From Ideonella sp. WA131b (GTDB lineage Bacteria; Pseudomonadota; Gammaproteobacteria; Burkholderiales; Burkholderiaceae_C), in assembly GCA_023657425.1 (NCBI GenBank), contig JAGTJW010000002.1, forward strand, positions 1,010,832 through 1,074,831: a DNA stretch of 64,000 nt, read 5' to 3'. The notes beneath the pieces were generated by a model, which was not told the DNA's origin, did no database searches, and saw nothing but the letters and a program-made list of their open reading frames with translations. Of the stretch, positions 37,465 through 46,356 are shown piece after piece. A program made the position numbers and the translations under genes. The first letter of the stretch is position 1; every line of letters starts with the position of its first letter.

Positions 37465-37779
37465 AGAGCAGCCAGAGCCCGCCAGCGATCAGCAGCAGCA
37501 CCAGCAGGTAGAGCGCAATCTGCAGCGCCAGGCCGCGGCGCCACCAGCGGCCCAGGCGCTCGGCGCCCTGCAGCAGCGCCGGCGCACCGCTGCTGGCGGC
37601 GCGTGCCCGGGCGCGGGCCAGCAAGGGCGCCGGCAGGCGGCGCAGCAGCCAGCTCAGGGCCAGCGGCAGGATGATCAGCTCGTCCAGCCAGCCCAGCACC
37701 GGGATGAAGTCCGGGATCAGGTCGATCGAACTCAGCGCGTAAGCGACCAGGGCCAGCGCCAGCCAGCGCAGACGGCGCG
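37451..37779 (-). pseudogene. YkvA/DUF1232 membrane protein, 5' end removed by IS1634 fragment
   Basis: The frame reads AYALSSIDLIPDFIPVLGWL, then DELIILPLALSWLL, the DUF1232 signature, followed by a C-terminal membrane helix (ALQIALYLLVLLLIAGGLWLL). The start is missing: the frame enters from an IS1634 fragment at about 37779. The 3' end overlaps the convergent GGDEF gene by 14 bp. Confidence 0.8.
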
Positions 37780-38289
37780 GACGATGCCGCGCTGGCCCGG
37801 GCGCAGCTAATGGACGGCAAGCTGATGCTGATCACCAATGTCCGCGACATGACCGCGAACGAGGTGGTGCGCCGCTACAAGTCGCTGGCCGACATCGAAC
37901 GCGGCTTCAAGGTGCTGAAGTCGGAGATCGAGATCGCGCCGGTCTTCCACCGGCTGCCCGAGCGCATCAGGGCCCATGCGAGCATCTGCTTCATGGCCTT
38001 GATCCTGTACCGCGTGATGCGCCAGCGCCTGAAGCTCGCCGGCAGCGAGTTGTCGCCGGAGGCAGCCTTGGCGGACTTGCGTCGCATCCAGCGGCACACG
38101 GTCACCATTGACCGCAGCGCCCCTATCCACGGCGTCTCCACCGTTCAACCACGCCAGGCCGCAGCCCTGGCCGCGCTAAACGTCAAGAAGCCGACCATCG
38201 ACGCCCAGATGCCGCTGCTGTAGTGGCATTTTCCAAGGCCTGGCCTATATGGATCAAGCACTTACAGCGGTTAGTGTCGAACTCGGGGG
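37780..38289 (+). mobile_element. IS1634-family remnant (3' end)
   Basis: Encodes the last ~147 residues of the transposase found complete at 44568-46259 (MDGKLMLITNVRDM to stop at 38223) and ends with the element terminus GTGTCGAACTCGGGGG (38274-38289). The left part is missing. It sits inside an IS3-family orfB. Confidence 0.88.
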
Positions 38290-38503
38290 GCCAGCCGTAC
38301 TCGCCCTTGAATTCGGCGTGGATCGCGCGGATGTGCGCTACCAGGGCCTCGTTGCTTACACGCCTGGGGCCGGGTTCCGGCGGTGCTGCCTTGCTGCTGC
38401 GCTGGCGGTGCTCGAAGAAACCGCTGACGCTCACCCCCAGCACCTGGCACATCAGCGTGACGGGCCACACCGTCTTGAGCTTGTCGATCCAGGCGTACTT
38501 CAC
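38290..38503 (-). pseudogene. IS3-family transposase OrfB, N-terminal fragment
   Basis: MKYAWIDKLKTVWPVTLMCQ, then LGVSVSGFFEHRQR and EFKGEYGWP, the helical N-terminus of IS3 OrfB. It stops at the IS1634 junction before the DDE domain. Confidence 0.85.
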
Positions 38504-38805
38504 AGTGACTCCTTCGCGAAGTACGCCGTCACTTTTTTTAAGATGTCGCGCTCCATCTTGACCCGCGCCAGCTCCGCCCGCAGCCGCGCCAACTCCATCT
38601 GCTCGGCACTGACCGGCCTGTCCCCAGCGCCTTGCAGTTCACCCTTCTCGGCCGCCCTGATCCAGTTGCCCAGCGTGGCCTTCGGGATGTCCAGAACCCG
38701 TGCCGTCACGGCCGCGTCCTGCCCGCCCTTGACCAGCCTGACCGCCTCCAGCTTGAACTCCAACGTGTACCTCGCCCTGCGGCGCTTGCCTTCTTGCTTG
38801 CTCAT
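38500..38805 (-). CDS. IS3-family transposase OrfA
   Basis: 101 residues: ARYTLEFKLEAVRLVKGGQD, helix-turn-helix with VLDIPKATLGNWIR, leucine-zipper-like ELARLRAELARVKMERDIL. Complete, but without a functional OrfB in this copy. Confidence 0.9.
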   Translation of the reverse strand: MSKQEGKRRRARYTLEFKLEAVRLVKGGQDAAVTARVLDIPKATLGNWIRAAEKGELQGAGDRPVSAEQMELARLRAELARVKMERDILKKVTAYFAKESL

Positions 38806-38868
38806 CTCTCGTGCTCCATCTCTGTGATTTCATCATCAGCTATGGACTACGTTTTTCAGGGGCAAGGC

Positions 38869-38888
38869 CAAGCGAGGGGTTAGGCCGA
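38869..38888 (-). other. attC remnant in inverted orientation
   Basis: GCGAGGGGTTAGGC is the R''-proximal end of an attC read on the minus strand; the rest was removed on the IS3 side. The last 12 bp form the left target duplication of the IS4-like element. The repeated R'' lies at 40411-40417. Confidence 0.8.
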
Positions 38889-40408
38889 AATACTGTTCCA
38901 TTAGTTGATTTTCGTCCATACTTGGCCATGCGCAACCACCGGAGCAGCCATGGCCAGGACGAAGGCGACATTGGGTTCAGGGGCGCGACTGGCGGACTAC
39001 TTGAGTGCGAGTCTGCTGGCCCGGGTGTTTCCTGCGGAGCGAGTGCACGAAGCGCTGGATGCGCACGGTGTGAACTCGCAGCGCATCCGTCGTTTTCCCG
39101 CCGTGGCGGGGGTGTACTACACCATGGCGCTGAGCCTGTATCCGGAGGCCGCCTAGGAAGAGGTGTTTTCGGTTGTCGCGCAGGGCCTGGCCTGGGCCCG
39201 GGGGTCGCAGCAGCCACCGCCGGTGTCCAAGTCCAGCATCAGCGCGCTGCGCAGCCGCATGGGCTCGGCACCGCTGCGCGATCTGCTGCGCAGCTGCTGC
39301 CTGCCGCTGGCGGATCCGGCGCGGCAGCCGCAGGCCTTCTACAAGGGCCAGCGCCTGATGGCGATCGACGGCAGCCGCCTGGAGCTGGCCGACGAGGTCG
39401 ATGTGGCCACCGCTTTCGGCCGCCCGGGCAGCCGCACCGGTGTGGCGGGCTACCCTCAGGCGCAGTGCGTGGTCCTGGCCGAGTGCGCCACCCACGCCAT
39501 CGTGGCTGCCGAGCTTGGACCCTACCGGGGCGACGAGTGGGCGCTGTGCCAGTGGCTGCTGGGGGCGCTGGAGCCGGGGATGCTGTTGCTGGCCGATCGG
39601 GGCTTCAACGGCTTCGAGCACTGGCAGCAGGCACTGGGCAGCGGCGCGCAGTTGCTGTGGCGGGCCACGGAGTCGCGGCTGCTGCCGGTGGAGCAGTTGC
39701 TGCCCGACGGCTCCTACCTGAGCCGCATCAAGCCCACCGGGGTGGGCAAGGCAGCGGCCGCTGCCCAGGCGCTGCAGGTGCGCGTCATCGAGTACCAACT
39801 GCCAGGGGTGCCCGATGCTGCGCCCCGCTACAGGCTCATGACCAGTCTGCTCGATCCGGTGCAGGCGCCGGCGCTGGAGCTGGCGGCGCTGTACCACCAG
39901 CGCTGGCAGGTAGAGGCGGTGTTCGACGAACTCAAGACGCATCTGCGCCAGGGCCGGCGCGTGCTGCGCAGCAAGACCGCCGAGCTGGTGCGCCAGGAGT
40001 TCTACGGCTGGATGCTGGCGCACTACGCGGTACGCTGGCTGCTTCACGAAGGGGCGGCCCGCTGCGGCCAGGCCGACGAGGCGCTGTCGTTCACGGCCCA
40101 TGTCCAGCTGCTGCGCCGCGAGCTGCCCCGCTCCGGGGCTTTTCCCCCCAGCGCAACCCAGACGCCGACAGCGATGGCTTCGTGAGCTGCTGCAGGCCAG
40201 CGCCAAGGCCCTCTGCGTGCGAACGCTCAACCAGCAGCGGCCACGCATGGTCAAGCGCCGCAATTCGCCGTACGCCCCCTACACGTCACAAAGAGTTCAC
40301 CGCCCGTGCAGCTTTGAGCCCTGCATCAGCGCGCCCGCGGGGAGGCGAGCCGCGACAGCCGGACCAAGGGCAGCAAAGAACGAGTTCATGCCCTAATGGA
40401 ACAGTATT
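38889..40408 (+). mobile_element. IS4-family element, copy 1 (transposase with nonsense mutation)
   Basis: 1520 bp with perfect 16-bp ends AATACTGTTCCATTAG. Flanks GGGTTAGGCCGA and GGGTTAGGCCGC: a 12-bp target duplication with one change, covering attC R''. Confidence 0.9.
38950..40185 (+). pseudogene. IS4-family transposase, premature stop
   Basis: Nearly the same as the intact gene at 56257-57492, but codon TAC has become TAG at 39154-39156 (EAA-stop-EEVF), cutting the protein after 68 residues. The DDE core with YHQRWQVEAVFDELK remains downstream. Confidence 0.9.
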
Positions 40409-40411
40409 GGG

Positions 40412-40918
40412 TTAGGCCGCATTTGTGATGCCTGGACTTGCTAGCTTTCCGAGCAGCCACTGCAGGCCGGACAAATGCTGTTGATCGTGGCTGCAAAGAT
40501 AGTGCACGAGGCTCCGCAGTGTGACTTGACCATAGCCTTCAAACTGAGCTGGCCGATCTAGCTGCTCGATAGTGAGGGTCCGGAGCAGACCTAAGGTTTC
40601 GGATCTCGCACAACGGAAGTCGTGTAGAACTGCCGCAGCCTCCCTCTGGTGGTAAAGGCGGTCTCGCGCCATCGCTTCGGTGTCCAGCGACGGGAGAGCG
40701 GGATTCCACTCGTCCAGAGTTCGTTGGATTCGAACTTGATACCCTTCCACCTCGATGTCGAGGACGTGACAGATTTGCTCAATCGCGGATAGCGGCTCGC
40801 TGGGCACGCCTTCCCAGGATGCGGGTGCGAAGTGCCTCGACTCAAGAGGGAACGACTCGTATAGCGACGAGAGCTGGTCAGGGAAGGCCTCAAGGGCAGC
40901 GAAAGTTGGTTGGTTCAT
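40412..40918 (-). CDS. DinB-superfamily protein (inverted cassette)
   Basis: 168 residues. Four-helix-bundle pattern with metal-type histidines: EQICHVLDIEVEGYQVRI, LYHQREAAAVLHDF, and LVHYLCSHDQQHLSGLQWLL. DinB-like proteins are metal-dependent transferases or hydrolases for thiols, among other roles. The TAA stop is the TAA of R'' on the minus strand. Cassette and attC run leftward here, so this piece of the array is inverted. Confidence 0.8.
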   Translation of the reverse strand: MNQPTFAALEAFPDQLSSLYESFPLESRHFAPASWEGVPSEPLSAIEQICHVLDIEVEGYQVRIQRTLDEWNPALPSLDTEAMARDRLYHQREAAAVLHDFRCARSETLGLLRTLTIEQLDRPAQFEGYGQVTLRSLVHYLCSHDQQHLSGLQWLLGKLASPGITNAA

Positions 40919-40937
40919 GCAGGGTGGTAGAGATGCG

Positions 40938-41066
40938 GCCTAACGTTCGAGCTAAGCTGCCCGCGGAGGCAGGCGCTGTAAGCCTGGTTCGCGATGATGC
41001 ACCAAGTGCCGCGGACCAGGCTTACAGCGCCTGCCATAGCGGGTCAGCTTGAGCGAGGGGTTAGGC
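40938..41066 (-). other. attC site 10 (inverted)
   Basis: 129 bp on the minus strand: R' side GCCTAAC at 40938-40944, R'' side GTTAGGC at 41060-41066. Class A palindrome. Confidence 0.92.
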
Positions 41067-41345
41067 TACAAAGTCCGCCATTCCTGCCGCTCCACCGCCT
41101 CAGTCCAGCGCACCAGAACCTGCTGCGCCTTTCCGCACCACAGGCATTCCCGCGTGTCGCCGTCCTTCGTCCATCGGGTGTCGTCGCCCACGAAATGCCC
41201 CTTATGTTCGGGGTCAATCGCGCAGCGCCCGTCTCGCACGTAGCGCGGCCAGAAATCGGCCACTTCCACCAGCCCGCGCAGGTTCACCCAGCAGCAGCTT
41301 TCGGCCTTGGTGCCGTAGCACAGCACGTTCATCAGCCGCGCGCCG
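41066..41345 (-). pseudogene. Unidentified cassette gene, 5' truncated
   Basis: On the minus strand an open frame ends with TAG immediately before R''. About 92 residues (GLVEVADFWPRYVRDGRCAI, then HFVGDDTRWTKDGDT, CLWCGKAQQVLVRW) show no family I can name. The upstream part is replaced by a transposase fragment at about 41345. Confidence 0.5.
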
Positions 41346-41740
41346 ATCAGGTCGAGCAGGCCTTCAAGGAGATCAAGCACGACTTGGCCATCCGGCCGAT
41401 CTTCCACAAGACCGAGCCGCGCATCGAGGCCCACATCTTCGTGGCCTTCCTGGCGTACTGCCTGCAGGTCACCCTGAAGGCCAAGCTGCGGGCGCTGGCC
41501 GGTGGCACCACACCACGCGAGGTGCTGGCCAAGTTCAAGACCATGCAGATGGTCGACGTGCATCTGCCCACCACCGATGGCCGCGAGTTGACCTTGTCGC
41601 GATACACGCAACCGGAGGCCGAACACCGCATGCTGCTGGACCAACTGCGGCTGAGCCTGCCGGGCCAGCCGCCACCGAAGATCACCGCCGCGCAAGCCAG
41701 ACAAGCCACCGCAGAACTCGTCCTTTAGTGGAGACCTACG
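41346..41740 (+). mobile_element. IS1634/IS4-type transposase, C-terminal remnant
   Basis: Encodes KHDLAIRPIFHKTEPRIEAH, FVAFLAYCLQVTLKAKL and a tail ending at TAG 41726-41728. Its sequence differs from the IS1634 element at 44.5 kb, so it is a separate element. Confidence 0.75.
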
Positions 41741-41826
41741 GGTCTCGGACAAGTCAAATCAACAACTTGGCAGTGGTGTCAGGGGCAAACTGAGAAAGAC
41801 GGGCTAGGCGCGCAGCGAACGCAGCC

Positions 41827-42060
41827 TCATGCGGCCTCGCGCTGGCGCAGCCAGTCGCTGGGTGTCTGGCCGATGCGCTGCTGGAAGGCGCGCGACAGCG
41901 CGTTCGCGCTGCCATAGCCGACCTCGGCGGCGACCGCCTTCAAGGGCTGGCCGCGGCTGAGCAGGCGCTGGGCAAGGCCCATGCGCAGCGCGGTCAGGTA
42001 GTCGCCTGGCGGGCTTCCGGCCCGCTCGGTGAACTGCGCGGCAAAACGCGCCCGCGACAT
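41827..42060 (-). pseudogene. AraC-family regulator, C-terminal fragment
   Basis: 77 residues with the second helix-turn-helix of AraC proteins (LKAVAAEVGYGSANALSRAF, QRIGQTPSDW). The sensor domain and the first helices are absent; the gene is cut by an IS91-type fragment. Confidence 0.75.
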
Positions 42061-42064
42061 GCTG

Positions 42065-42372
42065 ACCCTGAGGGGTGCGATGCCCGCGCGAGGGCGAAGC
42101 GCGCCAACCCCTGTGCGCCGACATCGACGGGTTCAGTCTGCACGCCGCGGTGCGGGTCAAAGCGCACGACCGCAAGCGGCTGGAACAGCTGTGCCGCTAC
42201 ATCACCCGGCCAGCGCTGCCCGACGAACGCGTGCAGCTCAACGCCGCGGGGCAGGTGGAGCTCAAGCTCAAGACACCTTGGCGCGACGGGACCACGCACC
42301 TGGTGATGAGCCCGCTGGAGTTCATGCAGCGGCTGGCGACGTTGGTGCCGCGGCCCAGGCTGCACCTGATCA
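42065..42372 (+). mobile_element. IS91-family transposase remnant
   Basis: Internal piece of a Y2-type rolling-circle transposase: SLHAAVRVKAHDRKRLEQLC, RYITRPALPDERVQL, THLVMSPLEFMQRLATLVP. No termini recognised. Confidence 0.8.
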
Positions 42373-42604
42373 GGTCTGCGCGCCCTATAGCCCCAGGCAA
42401 CGCGGCACCAACGAGAACACCAACCGCCTGATCCGCCAGTACCTGCCCAAGGGCACCGACCTATCCCTGGCGACCAACCAACAACTGCGCTTCATCGAGC
42501 GCCGGCTCAACAACCGGCCACGACGCGTCCTCGGCAGCAAGACCCCCAACGAGTCCTACGCAGATGCCGTTCGCCGCTTCGCGCCCTACTCAAGCGCGAG
42601 CTGA
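42373..42604 (+). mobile_element. IS30-family transposase, C-terminal remnant
   Basis: SPRQRGTNENTNRLIRQYLP and RLNNRPRRVLGSKTPNE are the IS30 C-terminal DDE signature (catalytic Glu in NEN). The N-terminal half is absent. Confidence 0.85.
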
Positions 42605-42841
42605 GTCAAGGCCGGCCAAAGGCCGCCCGTAGGGCTTGGCCTTGACGCAGTTCGCGCTTACGGTACGCTGCGCAACAGGCGTGAAGGCCACGCACTTGGC
42701 GGCCTGAACGCCTGTTCGCAATTAGGCGTCTAATCATCCACCTCGCGTTGCACTTCGCCTGGACACACGCCCGCGGGGAACTCGGCCCGCCCACCCTCAG
42801 TGGGCCACTGTGATTGCAGTTTGCGCCTATGATGCTATCAT
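42605..42841 (+). other. Gene-free stretch with an atypical attC-like hairpin
   Basis: AACAGGCGT...ACGCCTGTT arms enclose AAGGCC...GGCGGCC, followed by CGCAATTAGGCGTC, which looks like an R' box with one change (ATTAGGC). It may be the 3' half of an attC unrelated to the array type. The hicA promoter is at its right end. Confidence 0.4.
42814..42841 (+). promoter_or_regulatory. Promoter of HicAB cassette, leaderless layout
   Basis: TTGCAG, 16-bp spacer, TATCAT, 6 bp before GTG 42848. This favours GTG 42848 over GTG 42842 as start. Confidence 0.6.
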
Positions 42842-42847
42842 GTGACT

Positions 42848-43102
42848 GTGAACAGCACGCAGCGCAAGACACTCGAGAAGGTACTCGCCGACCCCGTCAA
42901 CGGGAACATCGAGTGGTCGAGAATCGAGTCTTTGCTTCAGGCAGCAGGCTGCAAGGTGATCGAGGGCGCCGGCTCCTCAGTCACCTTTGAGTTTGCCGGT
43001 CGAAAGATGACACTGCACCGCCCGCATCCTGGGAAAGAAGCGCTTCGCTACCGTGTATTGGCTGTGCGTGAGTTCATAGACAGAATGGGGATCAAGCCAT
43101 GA
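42848..43102 (+). CDS. hicA: HicA-family toxin (cassette)
   Basis: 84 residues from GTG 42848 (NSTQRKTLEKVLADPV follows, the usual HicA beginning). dsRBD-like fold: IEWSRIESLLQAAGCKVIEG, SSVTFEFAGRKMTLHRPHP. HicA cleaves mRNA. It lacks the common GSSHH form and has the HRPHPGKE variant seen in one HicA branch. Overlaps hicB by 4 bp (ATGA). Confidence 0.87.
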   Translation: MNSTQRKTLEKVLADPVNGNIEWSRIESLLQAAGCKVIEGAGSSVTFEFAGRKMTLHRPHPGKEALRYRVLAVREFIDRMGIKP

Positions 43103-43467
43103 TAAACTCCATGCTCTACAAGGGCTACACGGCTAGCATGGTCTTCGACGCAGAAGACAAGGTCATCGTTGGGCGCGTTCAAGACATCGACGACATCATC
43201 TCCTTCCACGGTGAGTCCGTAGCAGAGTTTGAGGCGAACTTTCACTCCGCCATTGAAGGCTACCTCGCCGCATCCAAAGAGCTTGGTTCTGCTCCAGAGC
43301 GCCCGGCAAGCGGGAAGGTCATGCTACGCATCGCACCAGAAGTTCATGCGGCAGCCCTCAAAGCGGCAGCAAGATGCGGTACTAGCCTGAACAAGTGGGC
43401 TGAAGGAGCACTTGGCAAGGCAGCGCGGAAGGCTCCAGTACGGGCTGCAGCGCGCAGCGAAGCCTAA
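43099..43467 (+). CDS. hicB: HicB-family antitoxin (cassette)
   Basis: 122 residues. Partial RNase H-like HicB fold (YKGYTASMVFDAEDKVIVGR, DIISFHGESVAEFEANFHSA) and a C-terminal DNA-binding region with MLRIAPEVHAAALKAAARCG. It binds HicA and its own promoter. The TAA stop is the TAA of attC R''. Confidence 0.9.
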   Translation: MINSMLYKGYTASMVFDAEDKVIVGRVQDIDDIISFHGESVAEFEANFHSAIEGYLAASKELGSAPERPASGKVMLRIAPEVHAAALKAAARCGTSLNKWAEGALGKAARKAPVRAAARSEA

Positions 43468-43590
43468 CCCCTCGCTCAAGCTGACCCGCTACGGCAGGCA
43501 CTGTAAGCCCGGCCTGAGCCACTTGCACTATCGTCTCAGTCCGGGCTTACAGTACCTGCCGTAGCGGGCAGCTTAGCTCGAACGTTAGGC
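43462..43590 (+). other. attC site 11
   Basis: 129 bp, R'' GCCTAAC, R' GTTAGGC, class B palindrome. Confidence 0.93.
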
Positions 43591-43633
43591 GTCATGTCCG
43601 CTGCATTGGCCCGCCCACCCAAGGAACAACACA

Positions 43634-44101
43634 ATGGCCAACTCTGTACGCACCTGCCTCTGGTTCCGTGACGGTCGCGGACGAGAGGCCGCACGGTTCT
43701 ACTGCGCTCTGGTTCCGGGAAGTCGGGTCGAGGCAGTCTTCGACATCTCTGGAGATGGCGCCTCCTGGCTAATCGACTTCACGCTGGGCGGGGTGCCGTA
43801 TCAGATTCTCGATGCGGGACCAATGTTCACGTTATCTGAGGCTGTGTCGATCTCGGTCGAGACGGACGATCAGGCAGAGACGGATAGGTTGTGGGCAGCG
43901 CTAACCACAAATGGCGGCGAGGAAAGCCACTGCGGCTGGCTCAAGGATCGCTATGGTGTGTCGTGGCAAGTGTTCCCGCGGCGCCTGACAGAATTGACCC
44001 TAAGCGCTGACAAGACTGTGTCTGTCAAAGCGATCGCGGCGATGATGAAGCAGAAGAAGATAGACATTGCTGAAATCGAAGCTGCGGTGCTTGCCCAGTG
44101 A
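43634..44101 (+). CDS. VOC-superfamily PhnB-like protein (cassette)
   Basis: 155 residues. TCLWFRDGRGREAARFYCAL, then YQILDAGPMFTLSEAVSISV and GWLKDRYGVSWQVFPRRL, the pattern of the PhnB/3-demethylubiquinone-methyltransferase-like VOC family. Function of this family is mostly unknown. Starts 43 bp after attC site 11; its own attC was split by insertions. Confidence 0.85.
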   Translation: MANSVRTCLWFRDGRGREAARFYCALVPGSRVEAVFDISGDGASWLIDFTLGGVPYQILDAGPMFTLSEAVSISVETDDQAETDRLWAALTTNGGEESHCGWLKDRYGVSWQVFPRRLTELTLSADKTVSVKAIAAMMKQKKIDIAEIEAAVLAQ

Positions 44102-44102
44102 G

Positions 44103-44111
44103 GCCTAACAC
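44103..44111 (+). other. attC site 12, R'' remnant
   Basis: GCCTAAC followed by AC, then the end of an IS4-like element. The other end of a matching site is at 48847-48959. Confidence 0.8.
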
Positions 44112-44501
44112 AATACTGTTCCTTTAGGGCATGAACTCGTTCTTTACCACCCTTGGCCCGGCTGTCGCGGCTCGCCTCCCCGCGGGCGCGCTGATGCAGG
44201 GCTCAAAGCTGCACGGGCGGTGAACTCTTGGTGCCTTGTAGGGGGCGTACGGCGAATTGCGGCGCTTGACCATGCGTGGCCGCTGCTGGTTGAGCGTTCG
44301 CACGCAGAGGGCCTTGGCGCTGGCCTGCAGCAGCTCACGAAGCCATCGCTGTCGGCGTCTGGGTTGCGCTGGGGGGAAAAGCCCCGGAGCGGGGCAGCTC
44401 GCGGCGCAGCAGCTGGACATGGGCCGTGAACGACAGCGCCTCGTCGGCCTGGCCGCAGCGGGCCGCCCCTTCGTGAAGCAGCCAGCGCACGGCGTAGTGC
44501 G
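44112..44501 (-). mobile_element. IS4-family element, copy 2, truncated
   Basis: Starts with AATACTGTTCC at the same position of attC R'' as the other two copies, here in reverse. About 390 bp of the 3' end remain, including the conserved frame-shifted transposase tail; cut by the IS1634 element. Confidence 0.88.
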
Positions 44502-44567
44502 CCCCCGAGTTCGACACTAACCGCTGTAAGTGCTTGATCCATATAGGCCAGGCCTTGGAAAATGCCA

Positions 44568-46259
44568 CTACAGCAGCGGCATCTGGGCGTCGATGGTCGG
44601 CTTCTTGACGTTGAGCGCGGCCAGGGCTGCGGCCTGGCGTGGTTGAACGGTGGAGACGCCGTGGATAGGGGCGCTGCGGTCAATGGTGACCGTGTGCCGC
44701 TGGATGCGACGCAAGTCCGCCAAGGCTGCCTCCGGCGACAACTCGCTGCCGGCGAGCTTCAGGCGCTGGCGCATCACGCGGTACAGGATCAAGGCCATGA
44801 AGCAGATGCTCGCATGGGCCCTGATGCGCTCGGGCAGCCGGTGGAAGACCGGCGCGATCTCGATCTCCGACTTCAGCACCTTGAAGCCGCGTTCGATGTC
44901 GGCCAGCGACTTGTAGCGGCGCACCACCTCGTTCGCGGTCATGTCGCGGACATTGGTGATCAGCATCAGCTTGCCGTCCATGAGCTGCGCCCGGGCCAGC
45001 GCGGCATCGTCGATCTCGTAGGCGAACAGGTCGGACTTCAGATCGACCCGGATGATGCGCGCCAGATGCGCGTCGCTGACCTCGTGGAACAAACGCGCCT
45101 TGGCGCCGGAATCCGAGAGCTTGCGGCCGCGGTGTACCTGGCCGGCGTCCTGCGCATCGAGCTTGCTGGCCCATTGCGCTGCGCGCTCTTCCAATGCGTG
45201 GATCCTCGCCAGCCGCTCCTGGGTCTGCTCCGTCGCACGCACGGGGTTGTGGGCGACCACCAGTCGGTGGCCCTGCCACTGCGCCTCCTCGACGACTTCG
45301 TCGGTGGCCTGGGCCATGCGTGCACTCATCGGCGCCAAGAGATCGACGAACTCCCCATAGCGCCGCCCTGGCACCGCCAGGATGAATTCCAGTGGCCGAT
45401 CCCCCGCCACGTGGAGCTTGGTCAGCGCCTCGATGTTGTCCAGCGAGAGCAGCCCGCGGTCGGCCACCACGACCAGGCGGCGGATGTGCGGGTAGCGCGC
45501 CAGCACCTTCTTGAGCGTGGGCTCCAGCGTCGGCGCCTCGGCCGTATTGCCGTCGAAGACCTCGTGGTAGATCGGCATACCGTCGGCCGTCTGCACCACG
45601 CCCAGCATGAACTGGCGGGCGATGACGCCTTCCTTGGACATGCCGAAGTGCCGCACGTCGCCGTCTTGCTGGCTGTGGCCCTCGGCGCGGATGGTCGTCA
45701 GGTCGTAGAAGACCACCGAGAGGTCTTCGTCGATGAGCGGCCGCAGCAGCTGCGCCACGCAGTCATCCACGGCCTGCTGGTGGTCCATCAGCGCATCCAT
45801 GCTGCGCAGCAGATGCTGGTGGCTCAGCTTGGCCACGTCGATGCCCGGCATGCTCACCGTCTGCAGCCAGCGCAGCACACCCAGCTTGGACTCCGGATCG
45901 CTAAGCCGGTTGAAGGCCATCACCCGGATCGCCTGCTCGACGGCGGTGGTGAAGCGGGCGCGCCGGAACACCGCCCCCAGGGCATTGAAGCCCAGCTCAT
46001 GCCACAGCGCATCGAGGGCCCAGACATCGCCCAGGCACAGGGCCGACTCGAAGCGCACCTGGAGGTCGCCGCCCGTGGCAACTGGGCGCCCCTTGGCTCG
46101 CAACAGGCCATCCAGAAGCGAGTCGACCTGACCGCCGCGCTCGTCGATGCGGCCCAGAGTGGCTACCGTGCGCTGGCGCGGCTTGCCGTGTTCATCGCGG
46201 AACGACTCGACCAGTTGCGCGTAGGTGCGTTCGCCGGACCGGGTGAGCTTGATGAACAT
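44568..46259 (-). CDS. IS1634-family transposase
   Basis: 563 residues from ATG 46259 (MFIKLTRSGERTYAQLVESF). DDE domain: VVFYDLTTIRAEGHS (first Asp), LVVVADRGLLSLDNIEAL (second Asp), YKSLADIERGFKVLKSEIEI (Glu with the Y-R/E-K motif). A long insertion between the second Asp and Glu is typical of IS1634. Complete. Confidence 0.93.
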   Translation of the reverse strand: MFIKLTRSGERTYAQLVESFRDEHGKPRQRTVATLGRIDERGGQVDSLLDGLLRAKGRPVATGGDLQVRFESALCLGDVWALDALWHELGFNALGAVFRRARFTTAVEQAIRVMAFNRLSDPESKLGVLRWLQTVSMPGIDVAKLSHQHLLRSMDALMDHQQAVDDCVAQLLRPLIDEDLSVVFYDLTTIRAEGHSQQDGDVRHFGMSKEGVIARQFMLGVVQTADGMPIYHEVFDGNTAEAPTLEPTLKKVLARYPHIRRLVVVADRGLLSLDNIEALTKLHVAGDRPLEFILAVPGRRYGEFVDLLAPMSARMAQATDEVVEEAQWQGHRLVVAHNPVRATEQTQERLARIHALEERAAQWASKLDAQDAGQVHRGRKLSDSGAKARLFHEVSDAHLARIIRVDLKSDLFAYEIDDAALARAQLMDGKLMLITNVRDMTANEVVRRYKSLADIERGFKVLKSEIEIAPVFHRLPERIRAHASICFMALILYRVMRQRLKLAGSELSPEAALADLRRIQRHTVTIDRSAPIHGVSTVQPRQAAALAALNVKKPTIDAQMPLL

Positions 46260-46356
46260 GGCGAGAGTGTAGCTACCTCCCTGTTGCATGCCAATACCCT
46301 CGCACGCATGGCGTGCCACTACAGAAAAACTGGCGCTGCAGCGCTAACTTGTTGAT

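Larger units (their letters stand above)
38290..38868 (-). mobile_element. IS3-family element, truncated
   Basis: Contains complete orfA and the first ~71 codons of orfB; the remainder was replaced by the IS1634 fragment. The other end lies in the R''-proximal part of an inverted attC. A run of seven A in transcript sense (38534-38540, AAAAAAAG) near the end of orfA fits the -1 frameshift site that fuses OrfA and OrfB in IS3 elements. Confidence 0.85.

Noticed and set aside
40100..40396. Separate 98-residue gene at the end of the IS4-family element
   Set aside because: It starts inside the transposase frame and looks like the +1-frame transposase tail; reported as a finding instead of a gene.
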